The notes: generated from the sequence alone by a model not told the origin. A DNA stretch of 53,487 bases from Thermovorax subterraneus (GCA_021608145.1 JAKIHM010000016.1:1-53487); one strand, 5' to 3'; positions 33,621 to 43,860 are shown, numbered from the stretch's first letter. Translations and numbers: made by a program.

Positions 33621-35657
33621 ATGGCGATAGAAAAAATGAAGTTGATGGGGATTATAGGTAACATCAGTAAAATGAATAAAATTTTGCGTCTCATCATTTT
33701 AAACGGCAGCCTGCATGTAATTAATTCCCTGAACAGAATAAGTTCGGAAGATTTCGTGCTCCCACCGAGCGAAGAAAATATAAAAGCATTAGAAGAAATA
33801 CCTTACCTTAAACCGTATACATCCCGGCTGGACTTTTCGAGAGAGGAAGAGATAATCAAAAACCTCATCGGAATTTTTAATTTAAGGCCCGAGATAAAAA
33901 GGGAATATCTCGGACAGGACTATGAATTCGACGATTTTATGAAGCAAATTTTCAACGTTTATTCTACCGTCCATTCCATAGCCGAAAGTATAGAAGACAG
34001 GAAAAAATCCATAGAACAAAAAAGGATTTATATAGAGAATCTGAGATACCTGGAAAAATACAAAGTCAATATCGGAAAACTGGTCAATATGAAACTGCTG
34101 AGTTTCAAGTTGATAAGACTTTCTAAAGAAAATTACTCAAAACTCAAGAAAAACTACGAAAACATCCCTGCTGTAGTCCTGAAAATAGCTGACGAGGGCA
34201 AAAATGTGGTGGTCGCTTCAATAACACCAAAAAGCCTGGAAGAAACCGTAGAAAGAATATTCAGCTCGCTTAATTTCACAGAGCTTCCCCTCCCTGAAAA
34301 TTTCAATTGCAGCCCTAAGGTCGCCATAAAAGAGCTAGAAGAAAGCATCGCTGAAGATAAAAAATTCATAGATTCCATGCAAAAGTCGATAGAGAATTAC
34401 AAAAACAACTATGCTATCGAAATCGAGAAAGCTTACGCAAGGCTGGAAATGGAAAAGAAAGTCGAGGAGGTCAAAACCTCCTTAGCCATAGGAAAGAAGC
34501 TCTTTTTCATGTTCGGATTCGTTCCGGAAAGCAGTGCAGAGCAGCTCAAATCAGAACTTAAAGCTACATTCGGAGAGGATGTAATAATAATCCTGGAAGA
34601 TGTTGATAAAAAGTCGCCGGGGCTTACACCGCCCACCAAGTTGCGGAACATTGCAATTCTAAGGCCTTTCGAAGAAATGGTAAAGATGTACGGGGTGCCG
34701 GCTTACAACGAAAAAGACCCGACCGCATTCTTCGCCTTAAGCTACCTTCTGCTGTTCGGCGCTATGTTCGGCGACCTTGGCCAGGGCTTAGTGCTTTTTA
34801 CCGCAGGGATTTTGTTGAGATTATTTAAAAAGTCCATGGCCGTCTTCGGCGGAATTCTCGCCAGTCTCGGCTTGAGCTCCATGATATTCGGTGTTCTTTA
34901 CGGAAGCTTTTTCGGGTCGGAAGAAGTCATACCAGCCTTACTCGTAAGGCCTATGGCCGACATCAATCTGATTCTCGCGGGAGCCGTAGGTCTCGGGATA
35001 ATATTAATAATCCTCGGATTTCTATACAGCATCCTGAATTCATATATAGAAAAAAACCTGGAAGAAGCATTGTTTGGCAGGAACGGTATCGCCGGTTTTG
35101 TATTTTACATTCTTCTCCTTTATATGGTTTACGGTTTTGCCGCAGGAAAGAGCGGTCTTCCTCCAGCATTGCTTTCCTCAACGGCGGCCATTATAGTTTT
35201 AATGGTTTTTAAAAAGCCTCTGTCCGGCAGGTTAACCGGAACAAAGGTGCTCTATCACGACTCACCGATGGATTACTACATCGAAGAAGGATTTGGAGTT
35301 CTCGAGACGGTTCTTTCCGCAATGTCCAATACCATTTCCTTTATACGCGTTGGCGCGTTTGCTCTAAACCACGCTGGACTATATATAGCTTTCGCCACTA
35401 TGGCTGAAATGACAAATTCCGGAATGGGGAGTTTACTGTTATTGGTAATAGGGAATATAATCATTATCTGCTTGGAAGGTTTAATCGTCTTCATTCAAGC
35501 TTTGAGGCTAGAGTACTATGAGTTATTCAGCAAATACTTCAGGGGAGATGGTATCGAATATGAGCCCGTAAGAATTATTAAAGCAATTCCAGGGTCAATA
35601 TCTTTCAGGCAAAAACATTCTTCAAAACGCAATACAAGCGTAAATTACGCATTTTAA
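33621..35657 (+). CDS. ntpI: V/A-type ATPase subunit I (a subunit)
   Basis: This 678-residue protein has a long cytoplasmic coiled-coil N-terminal half (about 1-350) and a C-terminal membrane half with about seven or eight segments. FGDLGQG opens the membrane part and SFIRVGAFALNHAG lies near residue 570, carrying the arginine needed for ion passage. It forms the stator ion channel against the K ring. The ATG at 33621 follows CAGGAGG. Confidence 0.95.
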   Translation: MAIEKMKLMGIIGNISKMNKILRLIILNGSLHVINSLNRISSEDFVLPPSEENIKALEEIPYLKPYTSRLDFSREEEIIKNLIGIFNLRPEIKREYLGQDYEFDDFMKQIFNVYSTVHSIAESIEDRKKSIEQKRIYIENLRYLEKYKVNIGKLVNMKLLSFKLIRLSKENYSKLKKNYENIPAVVLKIADEGKNVVVASITPKSLEETVERIFSSLNFTELPLPENFNCSPKVAIKELEESIAEDKKFIDSMQKSIENYKNNYAIEIEKAYARLEMEKKVEEVKTSLAIGKKLFFMFGFVPESSAEQLKSELKATFGEDVIIILEDVDKKSPGLTPPTKLRNIAILRPFEEMVKMYGVPAYNEKDPTAFFALSYLLLFGAMFGDLGQGLVLFTAGILLRLFKKSMAVFGGILASLGLSSMIFGVLYGSFFGSEEVIPALLVRPMADINLILAGAVGLGIILIILGFLYSILNSYIEKNLEEALFGRNGIAGFVFYILLLYMVYGFAAGKSGLPPALLSSTAAIIVLMVFKKPLSGRLTGTKVLYHDSPMDYYIEEGFGVLETVLSAMSNTISFIRVGAFALNHAGLYIAFATMAEMTNSGMGSLLLLVIGNIIIICLEGLIVFIQALRLEYYELFSKYFRGDGIEYEPVRIIKAIPGSISFRQKHSSKRNTSVNYAF

Positions 35658-35674
35658 AATTTGGAGGGATAAAA

Positions 35675-36079
35675 ATGTATGCAATAGTTTTGATGGCTAT
35701 GATCATTTCCGCAGTAACTTGCGCCTCAGGTTTTTACTTCCATCTTGACAAAGAAAAAACAAAAAAAGCGTTAAAGTGGAGCATTGCCCTTTACATTGCC
35801 CTCATTGCAGTTTTTCTGATGTTCGTAATGCCAGCCCAGGTAAAAGCAGCTGGCGATAATTCTTCTTCGCCAGGCCTCGCATTCATCGCAGCCGCGATTT
35901 CTACCGGCCTTGCCACCATCGGCGCAGGCTATGCTGTGGGAGCTGTAGGCTCTTCCGCACTGGGGGCGGTTTCCGAAGACCCAAAAATTCTCGGAAAAAC
36001 TCTAATTTACGTGGGGCTTGCCGAAGGAATAGCGATATACGGCCTTATCGTTTCAATAATGATCCTGGGCAGCCTATGA
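35675..36079 (+). CDS. ntpK: V/A-type ATPase proteolipid subunit K
   Basis: This 134-residue protein has four predicted membrane helices: 1-20, 35-56, 68-92 and 105-132. The last two form a c-type hairpin with the ion-binding glutamate E116 in GLAEGIAIYG. The first hairpin has no acidic residue and ends PAQVKAAG, which resembles a signal-peptidase site, so it may be removed or kept as a dead hairpin. The glutamine and threonine ligands of Na+-type rings are not visible (YAVG where IGQG is usual; EGI in place of ETQ), which favours H+ coupling. Coupling is inferred. Confidence 0.88.
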   Translation: MYAIVLMAMIISAVTCASGFYFHLDKEKTKKALKWSIALYIALIAVFLMFVMPAQVKAAGDNSSSPGLAFIAAAISTGLATIGAGYAVGAVGSSALGAVSEDPKILGKTLIYVGLAEGIAIYGLIVSIMILGSL

Positions 36080-36089
36080 GGGATGGAAT

Positions 36090-36398
36090 ATGAAAGCCTT
36101 CGTTTTAAGCGACAACATGGACACTCTAACCGGCATGAGGCTGGCCGGGATTGAAGGTAAAATAATACACGAAAGAAGCGAACTTATAAGCGAACTTAAC
36201 GAGATATATCAAAAAAAGGATATAGGCCTCGTCATAATAACCGAAAGCCTCGCAGAAAAAGCCAAAGATGAAATAAGTCTATTGAAACTCAAAAAAGGAC
36301 CGCCCATAATAATTGAAGTCCCCGACAGGCAGGGCAGCCGGCGTCCGCCCGATTTTTTGACGAGGTACATCAAAGAATCGGTCGGAATCAAAATTTGA
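36090..36398 (+). CDS. V/A-type ATPase subunit F
   Basis: This 102-residue alpha/beta protein is the small rotor subunit that binds subunit D. Typical features are the start AFVLSDNMDTLTGMRLAGIEG, the strand DIGLVIITE followed by a helix, and PPIIIEVPD near residue 75. It begins 10 nt after subunit K and ends 9 nt before subunit E. Confidence 0.9.
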   Translation: MKAFVLSDNMDTLTGMRLAGIEGKIIHERSELISELNEIYQKKDIGLVIITESLAEKAKDEISLLKLKKGPPIIIEVPDRQGSRRPPDFLTRYIKESVGIKI

Positions 36399-36407
36399 GG
36401 TGAGAAT

Positions 36408-37037
36408 ATGGCGACTACTATTGACGATAAAATATCCCTTTTTACGAAAGTCATTTTTGAAAAGCTAGAAAATGAATACGGCGAAAAAAAACAAAGGCTG
36501 ATAGAACGCTATGAGGCCGAAAAGTCCGCAGTTGAAGCGAAGTTAAAGAAAAAACTGGAAGAAAGAATTTCCGAAGCCAGCCGGGATGCAAACGTGAAAA
36601 AGGATCACATGGTTTCAAAAGCAAAAGCCGAAGCTCATTTCGAAGTACTGAGAAAAAGGGAAGAACTCCTTGAGAGACTCTACGATGAGATAAGAGAGAA
36701 AATAAGACATTTCCTAGACACTCCCGAGTATCTGGAGTTTCTGAAAGACGCGCTAATTCGCGTGACGTCCCGTTTCCCAAGGGATGAGAAGGTGTATTAC
36801 ATCCTCACACCTGACGACTTTCGCAAACACGAACAGGAGATAAGGAGTTTCCTGCAGTCCTTGAAACCTGAGGGTGAGTTTGAAGTCGTCATCGGTGATA
36901 GCAACATGCTCGGCGGGGTCATTGCAAGAAGCCAAAGCGGTCGAATAGAGGTGGACTTATCCTTCGAAACCCTTTTGAGGGAAAATCGCGCAAGACTTGC
37001 GCAGCTTTTATTTTCTCAGCTAGGCCTGGGGGTGTGA
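36408..37037 (+). CDS. ntpE: V/A-type ATPase subunit E
   Basis: This 209-residue peripheral stalk protein has an N-terminal coiled coil rich in Glu, Lys and Arg (about 10-110) and a globular C-terminal domain ending LGGVIARSQSGRIEVDLSF-type sequence, typical of the family. It pairs with the G/H subunit encoded at the start of the operon. The ATG follows GAGGTGAG. It ends 3 nt before subunit A. Confidence 0.92.
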   Translation: MATTIDDKISLFTKVIFEKLENEYGEKKQRLIERYEAEKSAVEAKLKKKLEERISEASRDANVKKDHMVSKAKAEAHFEVLRKREELLERLYDEIREKIRHFLDTPEYLEFLKDALIRVTSRFPRDEKVYYILTPDDFRKHEQEIRSFLQSLKPEGEFEVVIGDSNMLGGVIARSQSGRIEVDLSFETLLRENRARLAQLLFSQLGLGV

Positions 37038-37040
37038 TGA

Positions 37041-38804
37041 ATGCAGGAAGGAAAGATAATCTATATCAACGGCCCCGTCGTCAGAGCTTCAGGCATGAGA
37101 GGATTTACCATGAGAGAAATGGTCATGGTGGGCGAAAAAAAACTCATCGGCGAGGTCATTGCTCTGAATAAAGATGTGGCTACGATTCAGGTTTACGAAG
37201 AAACTTCCGGAGTTCGCGTTGGAGAACCCGTTATAGGAACAGGCAAACCTTTGACGGTAAAGCTAGGTCCCGGAATTATAGGGAATATTTTCGACGGCAT
37301 AGAAAGACCGCTTTCGCGTATATACAAAGAAGGCTCAGCTTTTATACCTCCCGGCATCGGCCTCATATCCCTTGACGAAGAAAAGCGGTGGGATGTGGAA
37401 ATTCTCGCAAAAGAGGGAGATTACTTAAATGAGGGGGATGTATTTGCAGAAGTTGCGGAAACCTCTATGATAGTCCACAAAGTCATGGTCCCTCCGGGGA
37501 TAAAAGGCAGGGTAATAAGTGTAAAATCAAGCGGGAACTACACCATCAATGAGGTTCTGGCAGTGCTAGAAGATGAGGGTAAAACTTTTGAACTCAGGAT
37601 GTGCCAGGAGTGGCCGGTCAGGGAACCTCGCCCGGTTAAAAAGAGAATGGCGATTGAAAAACTTCTTGTGACTGGACAGAGGGTAATAGACACCTTTTTC
37701 CCGCTGGCCAAGGGAGGAACCGCAGCCATACCCGGAGGGTTTGGGACCGGCAAAACCATTACCCAACACCAGCTGGCAAAGTGGAGCGATGCGGATATCA
37801 TCGTCTATATCGGCTGCGGCGAACGCGGCAATGAAATGACTGAGGTGCTGGAAGATTTTCCGAAACTGGAGGACCCGAGGACCGGAAAACCCCTCATGGA
37901 TAGAACCGTACTCATTGCCAACACCTCTAACATGCCGGTAGCTGCCCGCGAAGCTTCCATATACACAGGCATAACCATTGCCGAATACTTCAGGGATATG
38001 GGATATAACGTAGCCTTAATGGCCGACTCCACCTCCCGCTGGGCCGAAGCCCTGCGGGAAATAGCGGGTAGACTGGAAGAAATGCCGGCCGAGGAAGGTT
38101 ATCCTGCCTATCTTGCATCAAGGCTCGCTCAGTTTTACGAAAGGGCCGGTTACTTTGAAAATCTCAACGGCAGCGAAGGGTCGATTACCATCATAGGAGC
38201 TGTTTCTCCAGCCGGCGGCGACTTTTCCGAACCCGTCACACAAGCAACGAAGAGGGTTGTGGGAGCATTCTTAGCCTTAGACAGGGAACTAGCTCACGCA
38301 CGGCATTTCCCTGCTATAAACTGGCTTTTGTCTTACAGCGGATATGTAAAGATGCTGGGCGATTGGTACGCTCAAAACGTAGCCGATGACTTTTTAAGCC
38401 TCAGGGCGAAAATGCTTAGTCTTCTACGAGAAGAGAACAAGCTGATGGATATAGTGAAACTCGTGGGAGAGGACGTTCTTCCTGATGACCAGAGGCTGGT
38501 GCTGGAAATAGCAAGGGTTCTTAAAATGGCATATCTGCAGCAGAACGCCTATCACAAAGAAGATTCATTTGTACCCTTAGAGAGGCAATATAAAATGCTG
38601 AAGGTCATCGAAAAACTATACGACAGGGCTACTTCCGCGATAAAAAAAGGAATCCCTCTAGCCAAAGTGAAAAATGAAGCGCTTTTCAACGATATCATAA
38701 TGATGAAATACAACCTCAATTTCGACGACCTGTCAAGTAAAATCGACGAGTACTTTGATAAGCTGGAAAGTATGTATAAAGAAGGTGCTCAATATGAAAG
38801 TTAG
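37041..38804 (+). CDS. ntpA: V/A-type ATPase catalytic subunit A
   Basis: This 587-residue catalytic subunit has a beta-barrel start, the bulge domain, Walker A GGFGTGKT (about 233-240), [11 protein letters not shown] with the catalytic glutamate, and [22 protein letters not shown]. It hydrolyses or makes ATP in the A3B3 head. The ATG follows GGGGGTGATGA. Its 3' end overlaps the subunit B start by 11 nt. Confidence 0.98.
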   Translation: MQEGKIIYINGPVVRASGMRGFTMREMVMVGEKKLIGEVIALNKDVATIQVYEETSGVRVGEPVIGTGKPLTVKLGPGIIGNIFDGIERPLSRIYKEGSAFIPPGIGLISLDEEKRWDVEILAKEGDYLNEGDVFAEVAETSMIVHKVMVPPGIKGRVISVKSSGNYTINEVLAVLEDEGKTFELRMCQEWPVREPRPVKKRMAIEKLLVTGQRVIDTFFPLAKGGTAAIPGGFGTGKTITQHQLAKWSDADIIVYIGCGERGNEMTEVLEDFPKLEDPRTGKPLMDRTVLIANTSNMPVAAREASIYTGITIAEYFRDMGYNVALMADSTSRWAEALREIAGRLEEMPAEEGYPAYLASRLAQFYERAGYFENLNGSEGSITIIGAVSPAGGDFSEPVTQATKRVVGAFLALDRELAHARHFPAINWLLSYSGYVKMLGDWYAQNVADDFLSLRAKMLSLLREENKLMDIVKLVGEDVLPDDQRLVLEIARVLKMAYLQQNAYHKEDSFVPLERQYKMLKVIEKLYDRATSAIKKGIPLAKVKNEALFNDIIMMKYNLNFDDLSSKIDEYFDKLESMYKEGAQYES

Positions 38805-40167
38805 ATATATTAAATTAGAACAAGTGGAAGGACCATTAATCGTTTTGCAGGATGTAAAAGAGGCAGCCTACGATGAAATAGTAGAGATAGAAGTCCCGGG
38901 TAGAGGAATGCGAATGGGAAAGGTCGTTGAGATAAGCGGTGACAAGGTAATCATCCAAGTTTTCGAAGGGACTTCCGGTATTTCCTTGGACAAAGTAAGC
39001 GTGAGTTTCACCGGAAGTCCAATGCGCATACCACTTTCAAAAGAGATCCTGGGCCGCATCTTCAACGGCATTGCAAAGCCAATAGACGGCGCAGGAGAAA
39101 TTTATTCCGAAAAGACCTATGACATCAACGGTCGACCCATCAATCCCGTGGCAAGGCTGTATCCGAGGAATTTCATAAGAACAGGTATTTCTGCCATAGA
39201 CGGCCTTATCACCCTTATTCGCGGACAAAAGCTTCCCATATTTTCCGGCGACGGCCTTCCTCATAACGAGCTGGCAGCTCAAATAGTCCGCCAGGCCGGT
39301 ATTTCTGGAGAGGAGTCAAAAAATTTCGCGGTAGTTTTCGCGGCCATGGGTATAAAACACGACGAAGCCGACTTTTTCGTGAGAAGCTTCGAAGAAGCGG
39401 GAGTAATGGACAGGGTAGTGATGTTTTTAAATCTGGCCGACGACCCCGTAGTGGAAAGGATTATAACACCGAGGTGTGCCCTTACCGCCGCAGAATACCT
39501 GGCCTTTGAGCGGGGTATGCATGTGCTTGTAATAATGACCGATATGACCAGTTATTGCGATGCTCTGAGAGAAATATCATCCGCCCGGGAGGAAGTACCT
39601 TCGAGGAAAGGTTACCCGGGGTACATGTATTCGGATCTGGCTACGCTTTACGAAAGAGCTGGGATAATAAAGAATTCGGGAGGCAGCATCACCCAAATAC
39701 CGATACTTACGATGCCCAATGACGACATAACCCACCCCATCCCTGACCTCACGGGCTATATAACCGAAGGTCAAATCGTACTTTCAAGGTCCCTGTACCA
39801 ACTGGGTATCTATCCTCCTATCGACGTCCTGCCTTCCCTTTCCAGGCTTATGAAAGACGGCATCGGTGCCGGGTACACGAGGGAGGATCATCCGGACCTG
39901 GCAAACCAGATATTCGCCGCATATTCAAGGGTGCAAGAGGTCAGGGCTCTAGCCCAGGTCATAGGGGAAGAGGAACTTTCTGAAACGGACAAATGCTACA
40001 TGGAATTCGGCCGGAGATTCGAAAGGATTTTTCTTTCCCAAAAGTTCGACGAAAACAGGAGCATAGAAAAGACCCTCGACATCATGTGGGACCTATTAAA
40101 GGTTCTGCCAAGGTCCGAAATAACGAGAATAGACCCTGCCCTCGTCAACAAATACCTGGGGAAGTGA
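38794..40167 (+). CDS. ntpB: V/A-type ATPase subunit B
   Basis: This 457-residue non-catalytic subunit shows [26 protein letters not shown] (a degenerate P-loop position), [14 protein letters not shown] and [20 protein letters not shown]. It lacks a Walker A lysine, as expected. The ATG at 38794 follows GAAGGTG; an in-frame upstream ATG at 38755 lies within subunit A and is unlikely. Confidence 0.98.
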   Translation: MKVRYIKLEQVEGPLIVLQDVKEAAYDEIVEIEVPGRGMRMGKVVEISGDKVIIQVFEGTSGISLDKVSVSFTGSPMRIPLSKEILGRIFNGIAKPIDGAGEIYSEKTYDINGRPINPVARLYPRNFIRTGISAIDGLITLIRGQKLPIFSGDGLPHNELAAQIVRQAGISGEESKNFAVVFAAMGIKHDEADFFVRSFEEAGVMDRVVMFLNLADDPVVERIITPRCALTAAEYLAFERGMHVLVIMTDMTSYCDALREISSAREEVPSRKGYPGYMYSDLATLYERAGIIKNSGGSITQIPILTMPNDDITHPIPDLTGYITEGQIVLSRSLYQLGIYPPIDVLPSLSRLMKDGIGAGYTREDHPDLANQIFAAYSRVQEVRALAQVIGEEELSETDKCYMEFGRRFERIFLSQKFDENRSIEKTLDIMWDLLKVLPRSEITRIDPALVNKYLGK

Positions 40168-40171
40168 GCTT

Positions 40172-40795
40172 ATGAAGGAAAACGTTGCTCCAACGAAAGC
40201 CAATCTAATGGCCGCCGCGTCCGCCCTCGAATTTTCGAAAAAGGGCTACGAGCTTTTGGACAAAAAAAGAAACGTCCTCATCAGAGAAATGATGGGGCTG
40301 ATGAAGAGGGCCTCAGAAATTCAAGTTAAGGTGAACCAAATATTCAGAGAAGCCTATGATGCCCTCCAAATGGCAAATATAACCCTAGGTGTGTCCCAGG
40401 TATACGAAGTAGCCAGATCCATCCCGGAAAATTCAGACTTTACGATACTCACCCGCAGCGTAATGGGCGTCGAAATTCCCATAGTGAGGTACGAAAAAAA
40501 GCCCCTCGACCACTACTATAGTTTTTACCACACCAATGCGGCTTTGGATTTAGCCCTCAAGAAATTTCACGAGGTTAAATACCTCCTGCTGGAACTTGCT
40601 GAAGTGGAAGATTCGGTCTATAAACTCGCCGTTGAAATAAAAAGGACCCAGAAAAGGGCAAATGCACTGAAGAACATACAGATTCCGAAACTTGAGTCCA
40701 TCGTAAAAACCATATCGGAAATGCTGGAAGAAAAGGAAAGGGAAGATTTCTTTAGGCTGAAAACACTAAAGAACAAATTAAGCTCTATTCTTTAA
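40172..40795 (+). CDS. ntpD: V/A-type ATPase subunit D
   Basis: This 207-residue central rotor shaft is two long helices: an N-terminal helix from PTKANLMAAASALEFSKKGYELLDKKR and a C-terminal helix around KRTQKRANALKNIQIPKLE. It begins 4 nt after subunit B. It is the last operon gene. Its 3' end overlaps the convergent metal ATPase gene by 18 nt and no terminator hairpin is visible between them. Confidence 0.95.
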   Translation: MKENVAPTKANLMAAASALEFSKKGYELLDKKRNVLIREMMGLMKRASEIQVKVNQIFREAYDALQMANITLGVSQVYEVARSIPENSDFTILTRSVMGVEIPIVRYEKKPLDHYYSFYHTNAALDLALKKFHEVKYLLLELAEVEDSVYKLAVEIKRTQKRANALKNIQIPKLESIVKTISEMLEEKEREDFFRLKTLKNKLSSIL

Positions 40796-42700
40796 CAACC
40801 TCATTCCATTGAGTGTCACAAGTAAAGAAGCCCCCATATCGGCCACAATAGCGAGCCACAGTGTCAACCACCCTGGAAACGTAGCCAGTACCGCCGCAAT
40901 TTTAAAAAAAAGCGACAAGGTTATATTCTGACGGATGACCCGTTTAGCATTTTTGCTTAAGCGAATCGTAAAGGCCACCTTGGTTAGGTCATCGTTCATC
41001 AAAACTATATCCGCCGTTTCAAGGGCCACATCAGTGCCTGTTCCTCCCATGGCTATTCCTACCGTGGCTGCAGCCAGGGCCGGAGCATCGTTTATGCCAT
41101 CCCCTACCATGGCAACCTTGCCGTATTTTTTTATCAGCTTTTCGAGAACATTAACCTTATCCTGCGGCAGCAGTTCAGCGAAATAATCGTCGACACCGGA
41201 GCGGCGTGATATGGCTCTGGCCGTAGCCTCATTGTCCCCGGTAAGAATGATTGTCTTTTCAATCCCTTCACTTTTCAGCAAAGTTACGGCTTTCTTACTC
41301 GAATCCCTTATCTCATCGGCAACGGCTATAATCCCCAAAATATCGGTTTCAGTGCCCACAAGTATGGTGGTCTTGCCTTCCTCTTGGAGACGTTTTAAGT
41401 CCTGAATTATTCCGCTGGTATCGACACCTTTTTCTTCAAACAATTTAACGCTTCCTATTAATATCACCTCGCCTTTTACACTGCCCATTGCTCCTTTGCC
41501 AGCCAAAGCCGTAAAACTTTCAGCCGAAGTCACATTTATGCCATGATTTTGGGCAGCTTCCACTACCGCATGGGCGATGGGGTGTTCCGACATTTTTTCA
41601 ACGCTAGCCGCTTTATATAAAACCTCTTCTTCAGATTCAGCTCCCACCGGTATTACATCAGTAACCACTGGCTCTCCTCTAGTGAGAGTACCGGTTTTAT
41701 CGAAGGCTACTACTTTAAGTTCTCCTACTTCCTCCAAGTATACCCCACCCTTTATCAGAACTCCGTGCCTGGCTGCATTGCTTATGGCGCTTACTATTGC
41801 GATAGGCGTCGAAATCACCAGTGCGCAAGGGCACGATACCACCAGTAAAGCCAGACCTCGGTAAATCCACGGCTGCCACTCAAAGCCAAATAAAAGCGGG
41901 GGGAAAAGCGTTATGATACCGGCAAGCCCAAGCACAATGGGGGTATACACGGCTGCGAACCGGTCGACAAATGCTTGAACCGGGGCGCGCTTTGCTTGAG
42001 CCTCCTCGACCAGGTGTATAATTTTCGCCAGCGTAGTATCCTGAACAGGTTTCGTTACTTTAACCTCCAGCGAACCGTGAATGTTAATGGTCCCTGCATA
42101 GACTTCATCCCCTGGTCCCTTTTCCACTGGTATGGATTCTCCGGTAATAGTCGATTCGTTTATGGCCGATTCACCCTTTATTATCACTCCATCCATTGCT
42201 ACCTTCTCGCCGGGACGGACTACGATTATGTCGCCGGTATTAATTTCATCTACGGGGACTTCGACCTCACCCCAGGGCTTTTTTACCCTTGCAATTTTAG
42301 GCGCCATGTCAATAAGCTTTTGCAAAGACCTTCTTGCACTTTCCATGGTCCAGGATTCAAGCATTTCAGATATGGAATAAAGAAGCGATACCACAGCCCC
42401 CTCTTCCAGTTCGCCGATTGCCACTGCCCCAATCACCGCCACGCTCATCAGCACGTTCATATTGAAGTCCAGGCGTTTTATTGAATGATAAGCTTTTTTA
42501 AAGTTGCCGAAACCTCCAACTATCATTGCAAATATGAAGCATGGAATGTATATAAAGGTTAATCCCTTGGTTTTTGCCAAAAAAGCCAGAAGCAGGAATA
42601 CTGCGGAAAATAATGCCCTCAGCAATTCGTCCTCGAATCTGGCGGCACAATCCGGACAGGTTATACCCTCTACCCTACATTCTTTGATATTCTGCGCCAT
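40778..42700 (-). CDS. P1B-type heavy-metal (Zn/Cd/Pb) exporting ATPase, shortened N-terminus
   Basis: This 640-residue transporter has the TGES actuator loop (STITGESIPVEKG), the metal-binding SCPCALVIS in the membrane, DKTGTLTRG with the phosphorylated aspartate, HPIAHAV in the nucleotide domain and GDGINDAPALA. SDMG-like ADMGASLLV in the last helix is the ZntA-type (P1B-2) signature. The metal-binding N-domain is cut down to EGITCPDCAARFEDEL, which keeps CxxC but lacks the other 50 or so residues. The ATG at 42700 follows AGGGGGC. It has its own promoter and a palindromic operator candidate. Confidence 0.92.
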   Translation of the reverse strand: MAQNIKECRVEGITCPDCAARFEDELLRALFSAVFLLLAFLAKTKGLTFIYIPCFIFAMIVGGFGNFKKAYHSIKRLDFNMNVLMSVAVIGAVAIGELEEGAVVSLLYSISEMLESWTMESARRSLQKLIDMAPKIARVKKPWGEVEVPVDEINTGDIIVVRPGEKVAMDGVIIKGESAINESTITGESIPVEKGPGDEVYAGTINIHGSLEVKVTKPVQDTTLAKIIHLVEEAQAKRAPVQAFVDRFAAVYTPIVLGLAGIITLFPPLLFGFEWQPWIYRGLALLVVSCPCALVISTPIAIVSAISNAARHGVLIKGGVYLEEVGELKVVAFDKTGTLTRGEPVVTDVIPVGAESEEEVLYKAASVEKMSEHPIAHAVVEAAQNHGINVTSAESFTALAGKGAMGSVKGEVILIGSVKLFEEKGVDTSGIIQDLKRLQEEGKTTILVGTETDILGIIAVADEIRDSSKKAVTLLKSEGIEKTIILTGDNEATARAISRRSGVDDYFAELLPQDKVNVLEKLIKKYGKVAMVGDGINDAPALAAATVGIAMGGTGTDVALETADIVLMNDDLTKVAFTIRLSKNAKRVIRQNITLSLFFKIAAVLATFPGWLTLWLAIVADMGASLLVTLNGMRLLKNRA

Positions 42701-42721
42701 CACGGTAGCCCCCTACGATAA

Positions 42722-42737
42722 TTGGATAATTGTTCAA
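42722..42737. promoter_or_regulatory. Candidate ArsR/SmtB-type operator
   Basis: TTGGATAATTGTTCAA matches its own reverse complement at 12 of 16 positions. It lies just downstream of the metal ATPase -10 box, a usual place for a metal-sensing ArsR-family repressor site. No such regulator gene is in the window. Confidence 0.4.
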
Positions 42738-42770
42738 TTGAAGAATATTTTAATGACTAAACTTTATTAT

Positions 42771-42799
42771 ATTATATTCCATCCGTCAACGGGTTTCAA
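42771..42799 (-). promoter_or_regulatory. Sigma-A promoter of the metal ATPase
   Basis: On the minus strand TTGAAA (42799-42794), 17 nt, TATAAT (42776-42771). Confidence 0.75.
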
Positions 42800-42816
42800 C
42801 AGGTGATGTCAAGTCG

Positions 42817-42845
42817 TTGACAATATATCGCCTCTCGTTTAATAT
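42817..42845 (+). promoter_or_regulatory. Sigma-A promoter of the prenyltransferase (DmkA-like) gene
   Basis: TTGACA (42817-42822), exactly 17 nt, TAATAT (42840-42845). The -35 is consensus. It is divergent from the metal ATPase promoter, with 17 nt between the two -35 boxes. Confidence 0.8.
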
Positions 42846-42883
42846 AAAACTCGAAAAAAAGTTTTTGGGGAGAGGAGGTCTCT

Positions 42884-43819
42884 ATGCTAAAAAAAGACTG
42901 GTCTCGATTCTGGAAGGGATTTTGGCAGCTCGCGGATCCTAAAATATGGATTGCATCAACCGTCCCCATGGCAGTAGGCGCTGCTTTGGCTTACGGCATT
43001 GAAGGAAGATTTAGCCTTTATTGGTTTTTATGGAGTATGATCGGAGTATACCTGATAGAAATAGGGAAAAATGCTATAAACGAATTTGTAGATTATGAAT
43101 CTGGAGTAGATCGATACGTCACGCCTGATAAGAGGACCCCGTTCAGCGGGGGGAAAAAAGTAATAGTCGACGGATTACTTTCTGTTTCGGAAGTTAAAGT
43201 GATCGCTCTAGTAACTATGGCCTTAGCAGGATTTATAGGAGTTTATATCGTTTTATATAGGGAACCTTCCGTCTTATGGCTAGGGGCAGCAGGTTTTATA
43301 CTTTCAATAATCTACAGCTTACCACCTTTTAAACTGTGCTACAGGGGATTAGGCGAAATTACCGTTGGTCTCACCTTCGGGCCTCTTGTGCTCTGCGGGA
43401 CTTATTTGGTACAAGCCCACCAAATCTCTTTAGAGGCGGTCACTGCATCTTTGATCATCGGATTTTTAATAGCCAACGTGCTATTAATTAACCAGTTCCC
43501 CGATTACGAAGCAGATTTAAGGGGAAATAAGCGGAACTGGGTGGTAAGGCTGGGCAAAGAAAGGGCCACTTTTCTTTATTTTGCGCTTTTTGCAGCTGCT
43601 TTTGTTACAACTCCAGCTCTAGCTTATATTTCTGGCAACCCCTTGTTTTTGCTCACTTTAGGCCTATATCCTATTGCAAATAATGCTGTCAAAATTGCAA
43701 AAACATACTACAATGATATTCCTAACCTAATCAAAGCCAATGCTAAAACCGTTCAGATATATCAGCTTACAGGCGTGACCCTCATTATAGGGGCAATCTT
43801 CAACAAGTTTTTACAGTGA
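42884..43819 (+). CDS. MenA/DmkA-type prenyltransferase
   Basis: This 311-residue UbiA-superfamily membrane enzyme has about eight or nine segments. The first aspartate motif is NEFVDYESGVDR (N66, D70, D76) and the second NQFPDYEADLRGNKR, followed by WVVRLGKERA. This pattern is MenA-like (dihydroxynaphthoate prenyl transfer), unlike the NRLVDKDID motif of the second UbiA protein at 50804. Together with the FMN lipoprotein, polyprenyl synthase and NDH-2 next door it resembles DmkA of the flavin-based electron export system. GAGAGGAGG precedes the ATG. Confidence 0.85.
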   Translation: MLKKDWSRFWKGFWQLADPKIWIASTVPMAVGAALAYGIEGRFSLYWFLWSMIGVYLIEIGKNAINEFVDYESGVDRYVTPDKRTPFSGGKKVIVDGLLSVSEVKVIALVTMALAGFIGVYIVLYREPSVLWLGAAGFILSIIYSLPPFKLCYRGLGEITVGLTFGPLVLCGTYLVQAHQISLEAVTASLIIGFLIANVLLINQFPDYEADLRGNKRNWVVRLGKERATFLYFALFAAAFVTTPALAYISGNPLFLLTLGLYPIANNAVKIAKTYYNDIPNLIKANAKTVQIYQLTGVTLIIGAIFNKFLQ

Positions 43820-43860
43820 AATTTCTCAATATTCCTTTAGAAGGATTTTCAATTTTTGTG

